Assembly (NCBI RefSeq): GCF_016097555.1
Contig: NC_054702.1
Coordinates: 82,984,124-83,048,123, forward strand
DNA length: 64,000 nt
Direction: 5' to 3'
From: Gigantopelta aegis
Taxonomy: Eukaryota; Mollusca; Gastropoda; Neomphalida; Peltospiridae
Shown here: positions 23,451 to 37,500 of the stretch, piece by piece
How the letters are laid out: the number at the start of each line of letters is the position of its first letter
How positions within the stretch are numbered: position 1 is the first letter of the stretch
Program-made: the position numbers and the translations under genes
The notes under the pieces: generated by a model
Database searches by the model: none
Told to the model about the DNA's origin: nothing
What the model saw: the letters and a program-made list of their open reading frames with translations, nothing else

Positions 23451-26400
23451 ATGTCGTCGGAGAAGTTTGAGTCGCTGGAAGAAGATTTAATATCGATAAT
23501 CGACGAACTGAAAGTTAAAATCGATCGTAAAATTCCACATTATGTTGGAGGTACACTATGTCTAAACATATCTGGAATTACTTTATGCCATTATCTTATT
23601 ACAGAACGATTTAACAATTTAATTCAGTTTAGGTCCCATCGTTACGATGATCGTAAAGATGATCGTTCTATAAAATGGTTTTGTGTGTGTGTTTCCCCCC
23701 CCCCCCCCCCAATCATTTCAGTTTGATTTGACGTAATAAGAAAAGCAAAAGTTTTTTGGAAATAACAAAAATATACTATTTTTGTGTGCAAGGTACAGAT
23801 CAATCAGCTCAGACATAAATAACGTGTAGTAAATTCCATAGTATATAAAAGGCGTTCTCTGAGACTGGGGGACGGACTATAGTTCATTAAGATCAATGTT
23901 GAGTTATTGCAAATGACCATTAGCTATTTCATCAAGATAAATGTCTAGCACAAGAGTACCACGAGATAAGCACTGGCGCACATAAATAGGCCTGATCGAG
24001 CATGTCACATTTTTGCATTATTATATTTTAACAATATCAAATAGATCATGAAATTATGTTGTCTTCCTGTGATGTGCCTGCCATTCGTCTGTTTTTTTTA
24101 AAGATCTTATTTACCATACAGGTCCGAAACTGCATTTGACTAACAACAAAAACATTAATACGATACTTACGGAAAGAATATTCTTTATTTTTCAGTTATG
24201 GTACATAAAATAAAATATATTCTAATCAGTTAACAGAAAAAACAACGTGGATGCCATTCTAATAAACAAAAGTATAACAGCATCCATTAAAGAGGAAAGT
24301 GTGTAAGTTTCTAACAGCGTTCAGGCTAGCAGCGTTCAGGCTACCTCGAGTACTTTGACGGTAAGAGAGCTAAACCGACATTTGGATAATGCTCTTTAAG
24401 ATAAATGTCAAGCTGGGTGGTATTGAAATTTAAGGTTTGGTATCAATATCTGAATCAGTATTTTTTATGTGATTTACCTCAGTATCGGTACTGACATGAT
24501 ACTGATATCGAGCAGTATTTTCGGTATACTAGGCTTTAAATGCATGCCTGAATTAAACCTTGCCCACTAATTTCATCTAAATAAAATTAAATTCCACACA
24601 CAAGGCTCTCATATGATTTATACCCAACCCATTTTGCATTTGTCAGTTAGTGTTTTACTAAATGGCAGGAAACTTTTCAATACCGAAATTTCAGTATTTT
24701 GAAATTTGCTCTGTATAGTAAATCAGTATTAACATGATACCGAACATTATATATGGTATACGGTCCAGCTCTACTTGGGCTCGACAGAGACCAGTCTATA
24801 TAAATTCTGCACAATCTCTGTCTACCAAATGGCAGTAAAAGATTCCTGCTCTAATACAACAACAATCCTATGTTTGATGTCAGATACCTTTACATCAATC
24901 ATTTTTGAGTTCCTTGATTTAAAAAGTTCACCTATTAATCACTAATACACATACTACAGAAAGAAACCCGACAGCACCCTGTTCAATAATGTTCCGGTTA
25001 AATACATATTTGCACACACACAGACACACACTCACTCACTCAGTCACACACACTTATTTTTAAAGATATAATTTCTTCTCAAGAAATATTTATTTGCTAT
25101 GGCACAAATGACAAAACTTTCTTTTTCTTTCTTTGCAGAAGAAAAGAAAAGTGCAATACGGCAGTGTGAGCGAAATTTGGAAGAAGCTTCCATCATTGTA
25201 AGCTTACATTTATTTATGAAGTCATTAATTTTAAATCTTTCTTTGCTTTACTGGTAAGTTTTTCATAATAATAATACAAATAAAATAGACATAATTTTTG
25301 TGTTCAACTTAAATCATATATTCATTTACTCAAACATTTACCAAGAAATTTCAGAATTCCTGAAATTAGCCCATCAACTGACGAAAAACTTCAGTAGCTT
25401 ACGACAGTTACTGTAACTTAATTTAACAGTATTTTTAACAGCCTCTACTTTGTCCCAAACCTATATCCATTTGTATGTTTGATACACACAATAAAAGTTA
25501 CATTTTATTGGAGCAATGAAAACAACTGAAAATACACTTATTTGGCACCAAATTTGTCATGTGATCAGACCGGTCATTCTGTTTTTTGTTTCCACTAACT
25601 ATTGTCTGATATTTTGCCTCAATTGCAGATTTAATTGGTTGTAACTAATGCATTTTACTTTCTGTCATTCTGTTTATTCAGCAGTTCTTTATAAAATATT
25701 ATAAACTTTTGATTTTTTGGGGGATATCATCCGCTGATAAAAACAATGGAAGTGGTAGTGTTTATAATTAAAATCATTTATCTTGGATGTCAAATAATAT
25801 ATACACCACCTTTCCAAAAATGAAACTACTTTTTATCAGTTGTGTATTTCTTTTAAGGGTGTGGTGCCATGCAGCCGCCCTCCTTTAATTTTCACCTAGT
25901 GAGAACCTACTGACTGTAGTGTTATTGCCAGTACATGTAACAATTTGTAAACAAATGAAAATTAATTTAAAGATTAACTCAAAATGTTGACAACCTCTTA
26001 TCTGATTCATTTTGTATATATTTAATGCAAATCACATTATAAATCATTTATTATAAACTGTATTATTAAAAATGCATAAAAAGTAATTGCTGGTTTTATT
26101 ATCAGCTGTGTGTTTATATGACTTTTAATCCTTTACAGATCCAGGATATGGAAAGTGAAGCAAAGTTGGCACCAATAAACTACAGAACGCAGATGCTTGG
26201 CAAAATCCGCATCTTTCGAGGAGATTTAGAACAGATGACCAGAAGTTTGGTAGTGCTATATACTTATTTTAAATAAACCAAAACTGTATGCTATAAACTA
26301 CAGGCAGTACAAGATATTGATTTGATATTAAATAGTCTTCTAGTTACCAAGAACACAAGACAGAGTAACAGTTTTATTAAAAATAATTATCATATTTTAA

Positions 26401-28651
26401 GGAAATATTTATTTCTTGTAATTAAATTTGAAAATGTTGTTATAAATGTACCATATTCTCAAAAAGCGTTACTATTTTTAGATTGATGATTACTAATTGT
26501 CATTCTTGTTGCAGAAAAAGGATTCATTGATAGGAACTCGTGGCTCAGACAATTATGGTTTTGATAGGGATGATGTAAGTTTTTATGATTATGATTATTA
26601 TTTTTAAAATGGGCTTAATTTTGACAGAGAGTGTGTGTGTGTGTGTGTGTGTGTGTAAACACATGTACACTTATGCATAATATAGAAACACACAACACAG
26701 ACACACATGCAGAAATACACATACTCCCATTTACACACATGCATGTATACACATTGATATACAAATACATATTATGGGTTGTTTTTTGGTTCTCATCTCT
26801 TATCTTAATCTACATATTTTAAAATAAATATGTATTTTAATGTGGCTATTATCCCACTTACTTTATATTGGCCAATACATCATAAACATGTATGCAAAAT
26901 TTTCACTGGCAGAGAATGGAAGCATCACAGAGAGCAAAGTTACTACAAGGCCATCAGTCCTTACAGAGAGCATCAGAAAGCATTGCTCGGTCACAGCAAA
27001 TATCAGCAGAAACTGATCAGATTGGAGTGGAAGTTATTGATAATCTTGGACAACAGCGAGAGTCTCTGGTTCGAACCAGGGAGAGGGTATGAAAAAACAT
27101 AGTTTATTGGAATATTTCCAAGTTCCATCTACACCATGATGCAACTGAGTGGTTCTTGTGGCAAATTGTTGCATACTTGTCAGATTAGTACATTCCCAGT
27201 ACGATGATTACATTTTAAAAATGTTTTACAGAGAAATTATAACAGATATTTGATATTAAACAACATTCTGATTAACTCTGATTTGGGGTGGAGTGTAACT
27301 CACTGGTAGAGCACTCGTGTGAGTTGTCGTTTTAGCCAGTGCATTATGACTGGTATATCAAAGGCTGTGGTATGTGCTATCCTGTCTGTGGGATGGTGCA
27401 TATAAAAGATCCCTTGTTACTAATGGGAAAAATGTAGCGGGTTTCCTCTAAGACTGTATGTCAAAATTACCAAATGTTTAACATCCAATAACTGATGATT
27501 AATAAATCAATGTGCTCTAGTGGTGTGGTTAAACAAAACAACGTAATCGTCTGAGTTGTGATGTATTGTATATCAATTATCCTCAATACCCTCCCTTCTT
27601 TTTTGTACTGACCAGTGTTGTATGGAAAAGTGCATATAAAAAATCCCTTGCAGCTACTCAGTAGGAGTAGCATCCATGTGTCTAAGTAGGAGTAGCATCC
27701 ATGTGTCTGCAGCAAGTTTCCTCACCCTATAGACCAAGAGTTAAAATAATAATGTGTTGGACATTAAATAACCATAGCTTAAAATGTGTCGAGGTATTGT
27801 TTTATAAATATTCTTTTCAATTCATGTCCTAAGATTGAATTTTGTTCTATCATATTTAATTTCTCCAGAAAGAGATCAATATAAAAGTATAGACCATGAG
27901 TAAATAGCTGCTATTTGAAGTTCTTAATCCATTTGTTTGTTTTTTTGCAGTTATCCGACACTGATGCTAATCTAGGGAGAAGTAGAAAAATATTAAAAGG
28001 AATGGCAAGGAGGTAGGAACTGTATACAATATTTATTACTGCTGATGCAAGTGTATTTTCCACTGGGAAGAAATAACGACAGTAGTCAGAATTTATTAAT
28101 AAAATAAACTTATTTTTGTAGTGCAAGATTAATGTGTCATTTCATTGATCGTTTAGTGGTATTCATTCTGACTTAAAAATAAATATAAAGAGGAAGAGAT
28201 TAATGTCAGTATAACAACAGAATAAAATATTCAGATGAAACAGACTGGTTTCTTTATTTGAAATGATGTTGAACTGAATGGCAGAGAATCTGTTAATTTG
28301 ATTCCAGTCAGGGTGTGTAGAAAATTTTGCCAAATAATCTATTAAACTCCAAAAATTACAGAAACCCACCATTATTTTCACCAAAGTATCAAGCATTATA
28401 TGAAATTCTTTTGCCAAATTAAAATAACATTTGCCAGTTATGTTTAATATTCACAATTGGTGAATTTAGTGATTGCCAGAGCTAGCCCTGTCAGACCTCT
28501 ATGTGTGAATAAAGGTTTAAAGTGGCATCATGATTTTTGTTTGTTTTTATTGTTTTCCAGGGTGATGACCAATAAGATGGTTCTAGCTGTGATCATACTG
28601 TTTGAGTTGGCTACTCTAGGAGGACTCGTTTATTGGAAATTCTTCAGTTAG
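23451..28651 (+). CDS. VTI1B: VTI1B, Qb-SNARE of late endosomes
   Basis: Seven exons in phase: 23451-23550, 25139-25197, 26139-26249, 26515-26574, 26913-27086, 27951-28012 and 28561-28651 (stop TAG). The product is 218 aa, against 232 in human. The N-terminal part (residues 1-90) corresponds to the three-helix domain. The SNARE motif runs about residues 127-189 (SQQISAETDQIG, VEVIDNLGQQRESL), with glutamine about 158 at the expected zero layer. The C-terminal anchor is MVLAVIILFELATLGGLVYW, close to the human tail. The protein pairs with syntaxin 7, syntaxin 8 and VAMP8 in late endosome fusion. SDTDANLGRSRKIL also recalls VTI1A, but the anchor and length favour VTI1B. A SINE lies just upstream. 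Confidence 0.95.
26630..26656. repeat. (GT)n microsatellite
   Basis: Short GT tract in the VTI1B intron between 26574 and 26913. Confidence 0.9.
27283..27542 (+). mobile_element. SINE family B, near full length
   Basis: tRNA-like head GGGTGGAGTGTAACTCACTG with GGTAGAGCAC as box A, then GACTGGTATATCAAAGGCTG, GCATATAAAAGATCCCTTG and the tail ending GTGGTGTGGTTAAACAAAAC. It lies in a VTI1B intron in the sense direction and is the best reference copy in the window for family B. Confidence 0.8.
27590..27775 (+). mobile_element. degenerate SINE fragment
   Basis: Contains GAAAAGTGCATATAAAAAAT, CCCTTGCAGCTACTC and a doubled GTAGGAGTAGCATCCATGTG. It is a second, more decayed SINE copy right after the complete one. 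Confidence 0.55.
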
Positions 28652-30430
28652 GAAAAATAAAAAGTGTTTCTTTGACGATAACCCAGGACACATAGATGGA
28701 TGGTGTTGAAGCCAACTGACATTATCCATCATCACTGGACCAACCGTCTACTGGTTAATCATGTCGGTTATTACACCACTGACAAGCTTTGTTGCAGTCT
28801 TTATGAGTGCACATCATGTGTCGCATGACCAACAGATGACTCATGATACAATTGTTTTGGGCATTGTGTGCAAGATCTCTGTTTCATTCAAGCTGGTTGT
28901 TCGGTTATTCATATAATCCAGTGCTTTCGTTACTATTAGACAGAACTGGTCATTTGATTGATCACAAGCTAGAGATTTTCAAAGCTATCTTGGTGCTACA
29001 AAATTGTAAAATTGTGGTAAGCTATCTTAAACATGACTAATGGCATAGTGACGCCATTGCCTATGATGGGATATCGTAGTGTTAAGATAGCTTTGGTAAT
29101 CTGGGTTCTGAATTTTAAGTAATATTTCACCATGCATCAGACCCAGAGATATGTTCATAAAAATTTATTTGTAGGGGCATAGCACAGAATTCAGTTTAAT
29201 ATAAAACATACACATTTCAATGATGTATAATGATATTTAACAAAACGTTTATATAAAGAATGTAGTGTTTTGTATGTGCTAATTTAGTGAGAGATGCAAT
29301 ATGGAATACCAGAACCTATGACCAAGTTCCCTTTAAGACTGAAGTTTTGGTAGAAAATTAATTTCTTTTTTTAAGGACATGGGTGCTAATTTTCATTTCT
29401 TGGTTATGCCTTTTGAAATCTTATGCCGAACTATGTATAATAATTTAGTTTTATGATCTTTTAAATCCGTTTTTATATGTAAACATTTTCGTATAAAGAG
29501 CAGTTCAGTTTTGTTTGCCATTTTACTTTTCCATTTGTGATACTTCATTGTGAATGCATTTGTATCTTTCAACTCCCAATTTTATCGAGAATTACATGTG
29601 GGTGGATCAAACTTTATCATAAAGATTGCTTTCTTTGAAGGTACTTGTGTAATATTCACTTACAACTTTTAACTTCTGTAATAGCAACATCAAAACATTC
29701 TGTTGATGATTACATTTTTTAGGGTACCGACATTTAATTTAAAATATTTCTGAAAGTTGCGAGTTAAGAATGTAGATATAATCGGCTGTAGTTAAGCTGC
29801 TTGAAATGATGTTGTTGGGGTGCTGATTATAGCAATTTGAAGTCCAGACTCAAGCCTTTACCATAGTGTCCACATGTAACCATATGATATTTTGTATGGG
29901 TAAGACTTGATTCATTTCATGAGCACCTGACCAGATAATATTTAACGGATCTTTTTATGAGTTTTCCAGTATGCAGTGATTTGTGCATTATTACGGGTAT
30001 AAATGCATGCAAATTATGAAAAACTCAAAGAATTATGAAATTCCAGTTGCTCAAATACTTTGAGAATCATGTGAAATGTGAAAAACGTTTTACAATAAGT
30101 ATAAAAATATTTCTGTTCAGGTCATTGTCATAATATATTAGCATTTGGCATCTAGGAAAAGTGCATATAAAATAGTCCTTGCTGCTAGTGCTAATCTGGA
30201 GTAACCTCTGTGGTATTAGCAGGCTTCTCTCATTACCTAGGCCATTTTAATTCACCCAGTGGTCCCTGATTAAGTATTGTCTTCATAATCTAATTATTTT
30301 ACTGTTCATAAACTAAAGTGTTGGGCAGTTACTAATCATTTCATTGAACATCAAACTGTTAATGTTGTTTTTGTATATTTTGTACATTATATTTATCATG
30401 TATTAAACTATTTTTTATACAGTAAAAAGC
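28652..30430 (+). other. probable VTI1B 3' untranslated region
   Basis: No further exon is visible. The nearest clear downstream hexamer is ATTAAA at about 30402, and weaker AATAAA forms occur directly after the stop, so the 3' untranslated region could be very short or up to 1.8 kb. A SINE fragment lies at about 30150-30262 (AAGTGCATATAAAATAGTCC). Confidence 0.35.
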
Positions 30431-30688
30431 TTTGTTTTGTTTTTGTAATGTTTGTTTTTTTCCATGGAAAACTAAAATATATTTATTTATAAATAACTTT
30501 TATTAGTGCTTATTTCTGTATAATTAAATTTTCATTATATTCATTACAATTTAAAGCCAGCCAATTGGACAAGCCAAGCAACACATCTTTATTTATTTAT
30601 TGATGAACAGTGAAAGTCGTATCTGATGTTTTTGTTCAAAAACAAAAAACAAAAGATAAAAAAAATAAAGTGTTTCAAATTTAATTAC

Positions 30689-30838
30689 AAGGATTGTCCA
30701 TTTTAGGTTCATCTGGGTATGAACATAAAAAAGCATGGCAAACATTTGTGTATTTGGCTTTGCTGATAGTTTGCAGATACCTTCTTTTTGTTGGTTCACA
30801 CCCCCAATGAATTTAAAAGAAATAACGGACAATCCTTT
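30689..30838. repeat. palindromic hairpin element, copy 2
   Basis: AAGGATTGTCCATTTTAGGT at the left pairs imperfectly with AAAGAAATAACGGACAATCC at the right. GTATGAAC on the left arm and GTTCACAC on the right lie at matching positions. Same family as 12954-13107 and 61372-61524, more diverged. Confidence 0.6.
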
Positions 30839-31577
30839 AGAAAATTCATGACATCAAATTTGAGTGATGGACATTATTCATTAATTCACTGCTTGTTGAA
30901 AAATATAATGCCTTCCATGTACATGTATTTTGAAGTCTTGTTGGTAAATAGAACCAAACTTGGCTCAATGGGTGGCATTTGCAGTCATCAATTTTAAAGG
31001 CTTTTACAGGTCATCCGTGTCACAATCAAATATTGTTTTTGCCATATCAGTGCTCTGAGAGAAATTCTGGTACATTCCTGACCATTTTGGTTGTACATTT
31101 CATTAAAAAATAACAACAAACTTGTATAGTGCATAAAGTTTCCATCGACAGTAAAGACACAAATTTTGTTAAATCTTTAACTGTCGGTTTAGCATTTAGT
31201 ATAATAATATGTCAAATTGAGGGGAGGCAGTATTGGAGTTTCAAGTTAGTTTTGTGCAGTTATGCATTCATGTATGTATGATAATGTGTGTGGATCTATG
31301 AATATTAAGACAATATTAAAACTAAACAAGTTGTGATGTTGAGCAAACAAATAAACAAAGACCTTGTGCAAATTGTTAATTTATTTACTTAGGAAACAAA
31401 TTATGAAAAACTGACTAGCATACTTGCAAGTAAAATTCTAGTATACTTATTAAAAGAGGTAAATATTAAATGTATATAGATAAAACATTGACCTCCATCC
31501 AGGCAGCGTATTCTTGGGCATTCCGGTAATTTTCATACATACTAAATATCATTCCTTCAATTCATTCATATATTCAT

Positions 31578-31578
<1 letters not shown>
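30839..31578. other. intergenic, nothing recognised
   Basis: AT-rich sequence between VTI1B and the simple repeats. No exon supported. Confidence 0.4.
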
Positions 31579-31782
<204 letters not shown>

Positions 31783-32046
31783 TATGCACGCACACAAAAA
31801 GAGAACATAATTAGTAGGTCTTCTATTCATGTAGTTTAATAGTAGAGCTTTTGCCCAAGGTGTAAATTCAATGGATAAATTCATTCAATCCTTTGTTTCA
31901 CAGCTAGTATATCTAACAATGTGGTCTACTTAAGCTAACACCCAATGGCCTGGCATTAAACTATATGATAGGATGTCATTAAATGAACATATATTTTGCT
32001 TCTTAAATATAACTGATCGCTATGTAATAGATAGCATTACTTTTAC

Positions 32047-32475
32047 TCAAATATACCAGACTGCATTCCCTCCACTCAAATATACCATACTGCATTCCTT
32101 CCACTCTCAAATATACCAGACAGCATTCCTTCCACTCTCAAATATACCAGACAGCATTCCTTCCACTCTCAAATATACCAGACTGCATTCCTTCCACTCT
32201 CAAATATACCAGATAGCATTCCTTCCACTCAAATATACCAGACTGCATTCCTTCCACTCTCAAATATACCACAGTATTCCTTCCACTCTCAAATATACCA
32301 GACAGCATTCCTTCCACTCTCAAATATACCAGACAGCATTCCTTCCACTGTCAAATATACCAGACAGCATTCCTTCCACTCTTAAATATACCAGACACCA
32401 TTCCTTCCACTCTCAAATATACCAGACACCATTTCTTCCACTGTCAAATATACCAGACACCGTTCCTTCCACTTT
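32047..32475. repeat. 31-bp minisatellite, about 14 copies
   Basis: Tandem unit built on ATTCCTTCCACTCTCAAATA and TACCAGACAGC, mostly 31 bp with a few 29-bp units. The unit has no stop in any of the three frames it passes through, so a 186-codon open frame arises without coding for a protein. Confidence 0.95.
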
Positions 32476-32534
32476 CAAGTATCAGATAAGATCCATTTAC
32501 TTTTCATTAACAGGTCTTCTGTTAATTTGTTAAA

Positions 32535-34575
32535 TCGTGGACAAACCAGATAACATTTCTCTTTCTCTATTCAATTTCAAACACGATGGCATTCTCTTAA
32601 TTCCTAGTATCTGAAAAAACAACCATCTTTTGGACACCAGTTTAAACACTGCAATATTGAAAAAAAGAGAAAAAAAGAAAGAAACCCCATACAAAATATT
32701 GTATCACAAACTAATAACAACAACATTGAACAGACAACCAGTAAAACTCCATTCTGTTAAAATGTAACCATTTTCATTTTGAACATGCAACAAAACTGGG
32801 CCACAAAGATGATCTCTTCTTTCAAGATTAATTTATTCAGTGCCCACCACCTAACATAATTATCTTGTACAATTCTGGATCTTTGGGAGGCAATGAAGAA
32901 CAAGCAAAACTCACAGACAGACAAATAACAATACTACCTGACTGATTGTATTTGCATTTTGTTTTCACAGCTAGTATACTGAACGACTAATTATATTCCT
33001 ACATGCATTAGCACTTCAAATACGAAAGGTAATCATGTTAATTAGCCAGCATTGACCCAGGATTTCAATATATTAGTATGCATGTGTCAACTAATCTTTT
33101 ACTATTTAAATATCCTGTATTATAACATTATTACAGTGTTAGCAATAACTTCTAGAAATATACTCAACAACGAAAGTTTAGCAAATATATTTTATGATGT
33201 CTAAATATGCCATGGTTGAATAAACTTAAAAGAAAACCAGATCCTCCTGTTGTGTTAAGGCAAAAGTTGATGAGTTTATGTTGTTTGTAAATGGTAAACA
33301 TTTCAGATGTGAATACTAATTAATAGAAATAGGTTAATTTATAAATGTTATACCATTTCTTTTAACATTAGCTAAACTTTCGTTGTGCAATTTTTCTGTG
33401 TCACATATATGTTTTCAGTTATAAGAAATAAAAATACATGTACATATATCACAGTTAAAGTTAATTTTCATATTAAAATCCAAATAAATAGGACACTCTG
33501 ATTCAGTAGATTTAAAAGCAAGGCTAAGCTCTACTCCCACCTCACAAAATTATAAACTTGAATACCATAATGATTATCTAAAGATTCATTCACATGGATT
33601 CATCAACCAAAAGCACTCACAGATAGCTACAATAACATTTATTTAAATACATACTTTTTTAAAAAGCATGCTTTTAATATGTAACTTAAGTATGCTAACC
33701 TAACATCAACTCAAAACATGTTAATCAATGTGAAACCAAAGCATAATCATCAAATAATATAATTCATTTGTAGGTTAAGATTAAATAACTATAATATCAT
33801 GGTACAAGACAACAAAAACATTATAAAAATTAAGTTAATGGCCTTTGACAATTATCAACATTTTCGCGATTTTCAAATAACACTTAATAAGACAAAGAAC
33901 CAATATTAACTAACGGAGTAAATTATTAATTAATTGTGTTGTACATATTGTTTTAAAAGCATATGCCGACATTAACTAACCCTATGCCCTAGTGTTCGGT
34001 TTGTAAGGTGAGAATGTTGATAATTGTGAAGTCCCTTAGCTCTAACTAAACATGTCATACACTTTATGTAAGGCAACAAAAACAAAATCAAAGGCAACAT
34101 GACGAAGCAGCTTGGTCCATCCATCTTGAAAACAATGACTTGTAATTACAGTGTCTGACACTGGTCTGAATCTTGAAGGGAATCCTTCAAATACTTCCAG
34201 TTGCATTTTAGATCAAACATCTTAATTTTACCAATGACTCATTTTCTTCACTGTTCATTACATATCTTCCCCTAATACTTTTCAATTAGAACATTATGGG
34301 CTGAATACTACATGTATTTACATTGTTTAAACATCTGTGTTTAAGAAAAACGGGCTTCGTAAATTCGGCTCTATATATTATGTTACGTTCTGCCGTTTTT
34401 TTAATTGAACCTAACTGAAAAGGTATTAATCTTCGGTCAAAAAATTTGTTTTGACATCTCATCACCGACACATACTTGCCTTGGGCAATTCTGACTGTGA
34501 GGGACAAAATCAACAAAAGTCTGCCAAACAAACCACCTGGAAATGTTATTTATACGGTGGAATGATTTGTGTTTG
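32535..34575. other. intergenic and probable ZFYVE1 3' untranslated region
   Basis: No exon recognised. The part next to 34576 should be the 3' untranslated region of ZFYVE1, read on the minus strand. Candidate AATAAA signals on the minus strand occur near 33640, among others, but the true site cannot be chosen. Confidence 0.35.
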
Positions 34576-37500
34576 CTAAAGATGATCTTTTCTTTTTTCG
34601 CACTTGGTGCACACTCGGACAGGGTAGTCCCAGCCACGCATGGGTACTGGTATTTTATTTGGAGAGCAGTCGTCGCACACACCCTGTCCACAGGCTCGAC
34701 AGTGGTGCTTGGGGATCTTGTAGGAGAACTTCACCTTGCATATATTGCACTCTGTGATCTGGTCATCAGGAACCCAGTAGGCTGGTCGGGCAGAATCTTT
34801 TAGCATCCCTGCAGAAAGAAAAAGCTTTTATTACATACCTATTCAATCTTACTATAGTGATAAAGACATTTTGAAACTGTGATAAATTTATTTGGACCGG
34901 AACTTTTAAATGGGGAATTCCCTTTTTATATTTTTACTGCAGTTAGTGCCTTTTATTTACTGACGTAATATATGATTTACAAATGATGTCACATCATATT
35001 TGAAACATTACACATGGCTGTCGCAGATTATGATTCTTAATGTTAAGTAAATCCATGAAAGGAGTTTTGATCATAGATTTAATAAAGTGTTGTTATGACA
35101 TTAAATTAAAAACAGTTTTGGTAAATCATATAAGAAGGTATGTAATAAATACATAACTTCACAGACGTTGTTTTTGCTTCCTATTTATTGCACTCGTTTA
35201 TTTTGCGAAAGAACATACCACTTGACCGCTACGCGGTCTCATGGTATATATTCTTGTGCAAAATAAACTTGTTCAATAAATAGGAAGCAAAAACAACGTA
35301 TGTGAAGTTCTGTATATCTACAGTCTGGTATACAAACTCAAACAAGACCCTGTGGACTTGGTTTACCATACCCTGGTGAACCAGCCTCACATTATTCATG
35401 TGATGCAGGGCTCGAAGATACATTTCAAAGGTCCTGATTTTGCACACAATTCCAACCCTTCCCCATAATCCATGCTGTCTTTCAGCAGGCCATATATTTT
35501 CTTAGCAAGACATATTTCTTTTGGCCTGCTATGCATAAAAAATAACAGCACACCATAGCACACTAAAATTATTTGCGGCCATATTATACAGTCAGGATGC
35601 ATAATTCCTAATGAAATATTCACCGTGTCACCCAGTGAAAAAGGTTTACTCACCAAAAGGTAGATCAATGGCAGATGCAACTGCACCAAAGGTTGAGCTA
35701 ACAACTTCACCAACTTTACGAGCTGTGATGGGCATATCCCCACCTTCACCTTGTCCTGGTAACAAACAAAACAAACATTAAACACTCTCCCATCTACTGA
35801 TCTCTGTCTTACTTAGTGAATATTAAGTCAACAAAATTACAAATGCAAAACTATTATGTGAATAATAATTTTTTTATTAATATATTCCTTTAGGATCTTC
35901 AATCTCAGATTTTACTAAGACGAGAATTGAGGTGGTAGATAAAGCGTAAAATATTTAAAACAGGAAACTTCTTTTGCCTTCCTGAAATGTCTTATTAGTA
36001 TGAACAAACAAACAGGCAGGACAAATAATGACCAAAAATGCAATAAAATATTTAATCACAAGTAACAGTACTGTTCCTGATAATGCTGAATAAACAGGGT
36101 AAAAAAAAAAGGCAAAAATATATTGCTTCATCATTTTATTTAACAGTGGTGTGACAAATGCTCATCCATGCTTCAAGCCAACATCTCTGCAAAAGAAGCA
36201 CAGTGCACACAGGAAACAATCGGGTGTATATTTTACGGTATAGTGCAGAATGGTGGTAAGAGTGGCAATAGAACGTAATGGCACCGTCTCCCACCTGGTT
36301 TACCTTCGTAACATTTCTTGCACACTCTAACTGGAGACAAGCCCCAGCCTCGTTCTGGCACAGCTCGGCTTTTCAAAGAGCATTCGTCACAGAAACCTTG
36401 TCCACACGCTCGACAGTGATGTTTTTGGTCGTTATGAGTAAAATCCACCTTGCAGTCATGGCATTCCTGATTTTAAAAGAAGAAGAAGAATTCAAAGTCA
36501 GAGTGTTCCAGTAGACACCAACTAGTAAGAGTGGATTAAACAACTGAGTATGGGCTTATGACTCGGACAGTCAAGGGATAAGTTGTCAAATCAGTATAGG
36601 AATAATTTGTTTAAAGGGTTTATCAGAGGAGCCCAAAATAATAATCCGTCCCACTGTACAATACTAAAATAATAACACCAAAATTCTGTATTTCTGATCA
36701 TTTGCTTCTCTTCTCCACAAAGAATTAATTACTTCCAAATATATATATATATATATCAGAGATGGGGTAATTGTAATCAGTAATCATAATCGATTACATG
36801 CTTTCATTTAATCGCAATTGTAATCGATTACATTGTTTGAGAATGTCATGTAATCGCAATTGTAATCGATTACATTGCTAATGTAATCATAATCAGCGAT
36901 TACTTTCATGATTACTCATAATTATTTACTAAACTTAGATGTGTTTAGCATCAACTCCAGTAACAGTGCCTATAGTTAGAAGCAGTACTGGTCAGTCAGT
37001 AGAACTGATCTCCCATTGTCTACTACTCTCATAGTAGAACTATTATTTGCCTGGAGAAACAGGGGATCATAACGTCTGGATTATCAAATGAATGTTACCC
37101 AGGGGATGAAGACACACATTCACATAATGTTATCTATCGTGTTTACGTTTACTATAAAACCACTTGAATGAATAGTGTTCTAGCTAGCAATATATAAAAG
37201 GGCACTGCACCATGCCCCAGTTTTGTGTCCTAATTCATTGCCGTAAAAAAATGAATAATATATATATATTTGTTTTTATAATAAAACACTTGCGTTCCTG
37301 TGAATGCATATACAGCGTTATCACGGGTCTGAATTCAACTAAGAAACGCTTGACAATATCTCGTATTGTCAAAGGTGTGCAAGTCCACCAATGGTACCAT
37401 GGCAAACTTTCTTTTCTTTTGTTAGTAGTTATGACTGCAGACGGGCAGCCAGCCAGTCGTATCAAGCTTGATTCCATGGGCAGTCATCCTCACCCTGTCG

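Noticed and set aside
31973-32533. A 186-codon open frame with repeated serine, proline and tyrosine motifs
   Set aside because: Produced entirely by the 31-bp minisatellite, whose unit lacks stops in all frames.
34543-34803. Plus-strand 86-codon frame
   Set aside because: Antisense to the last ZFYVE1 exon with its second FYVE finger.
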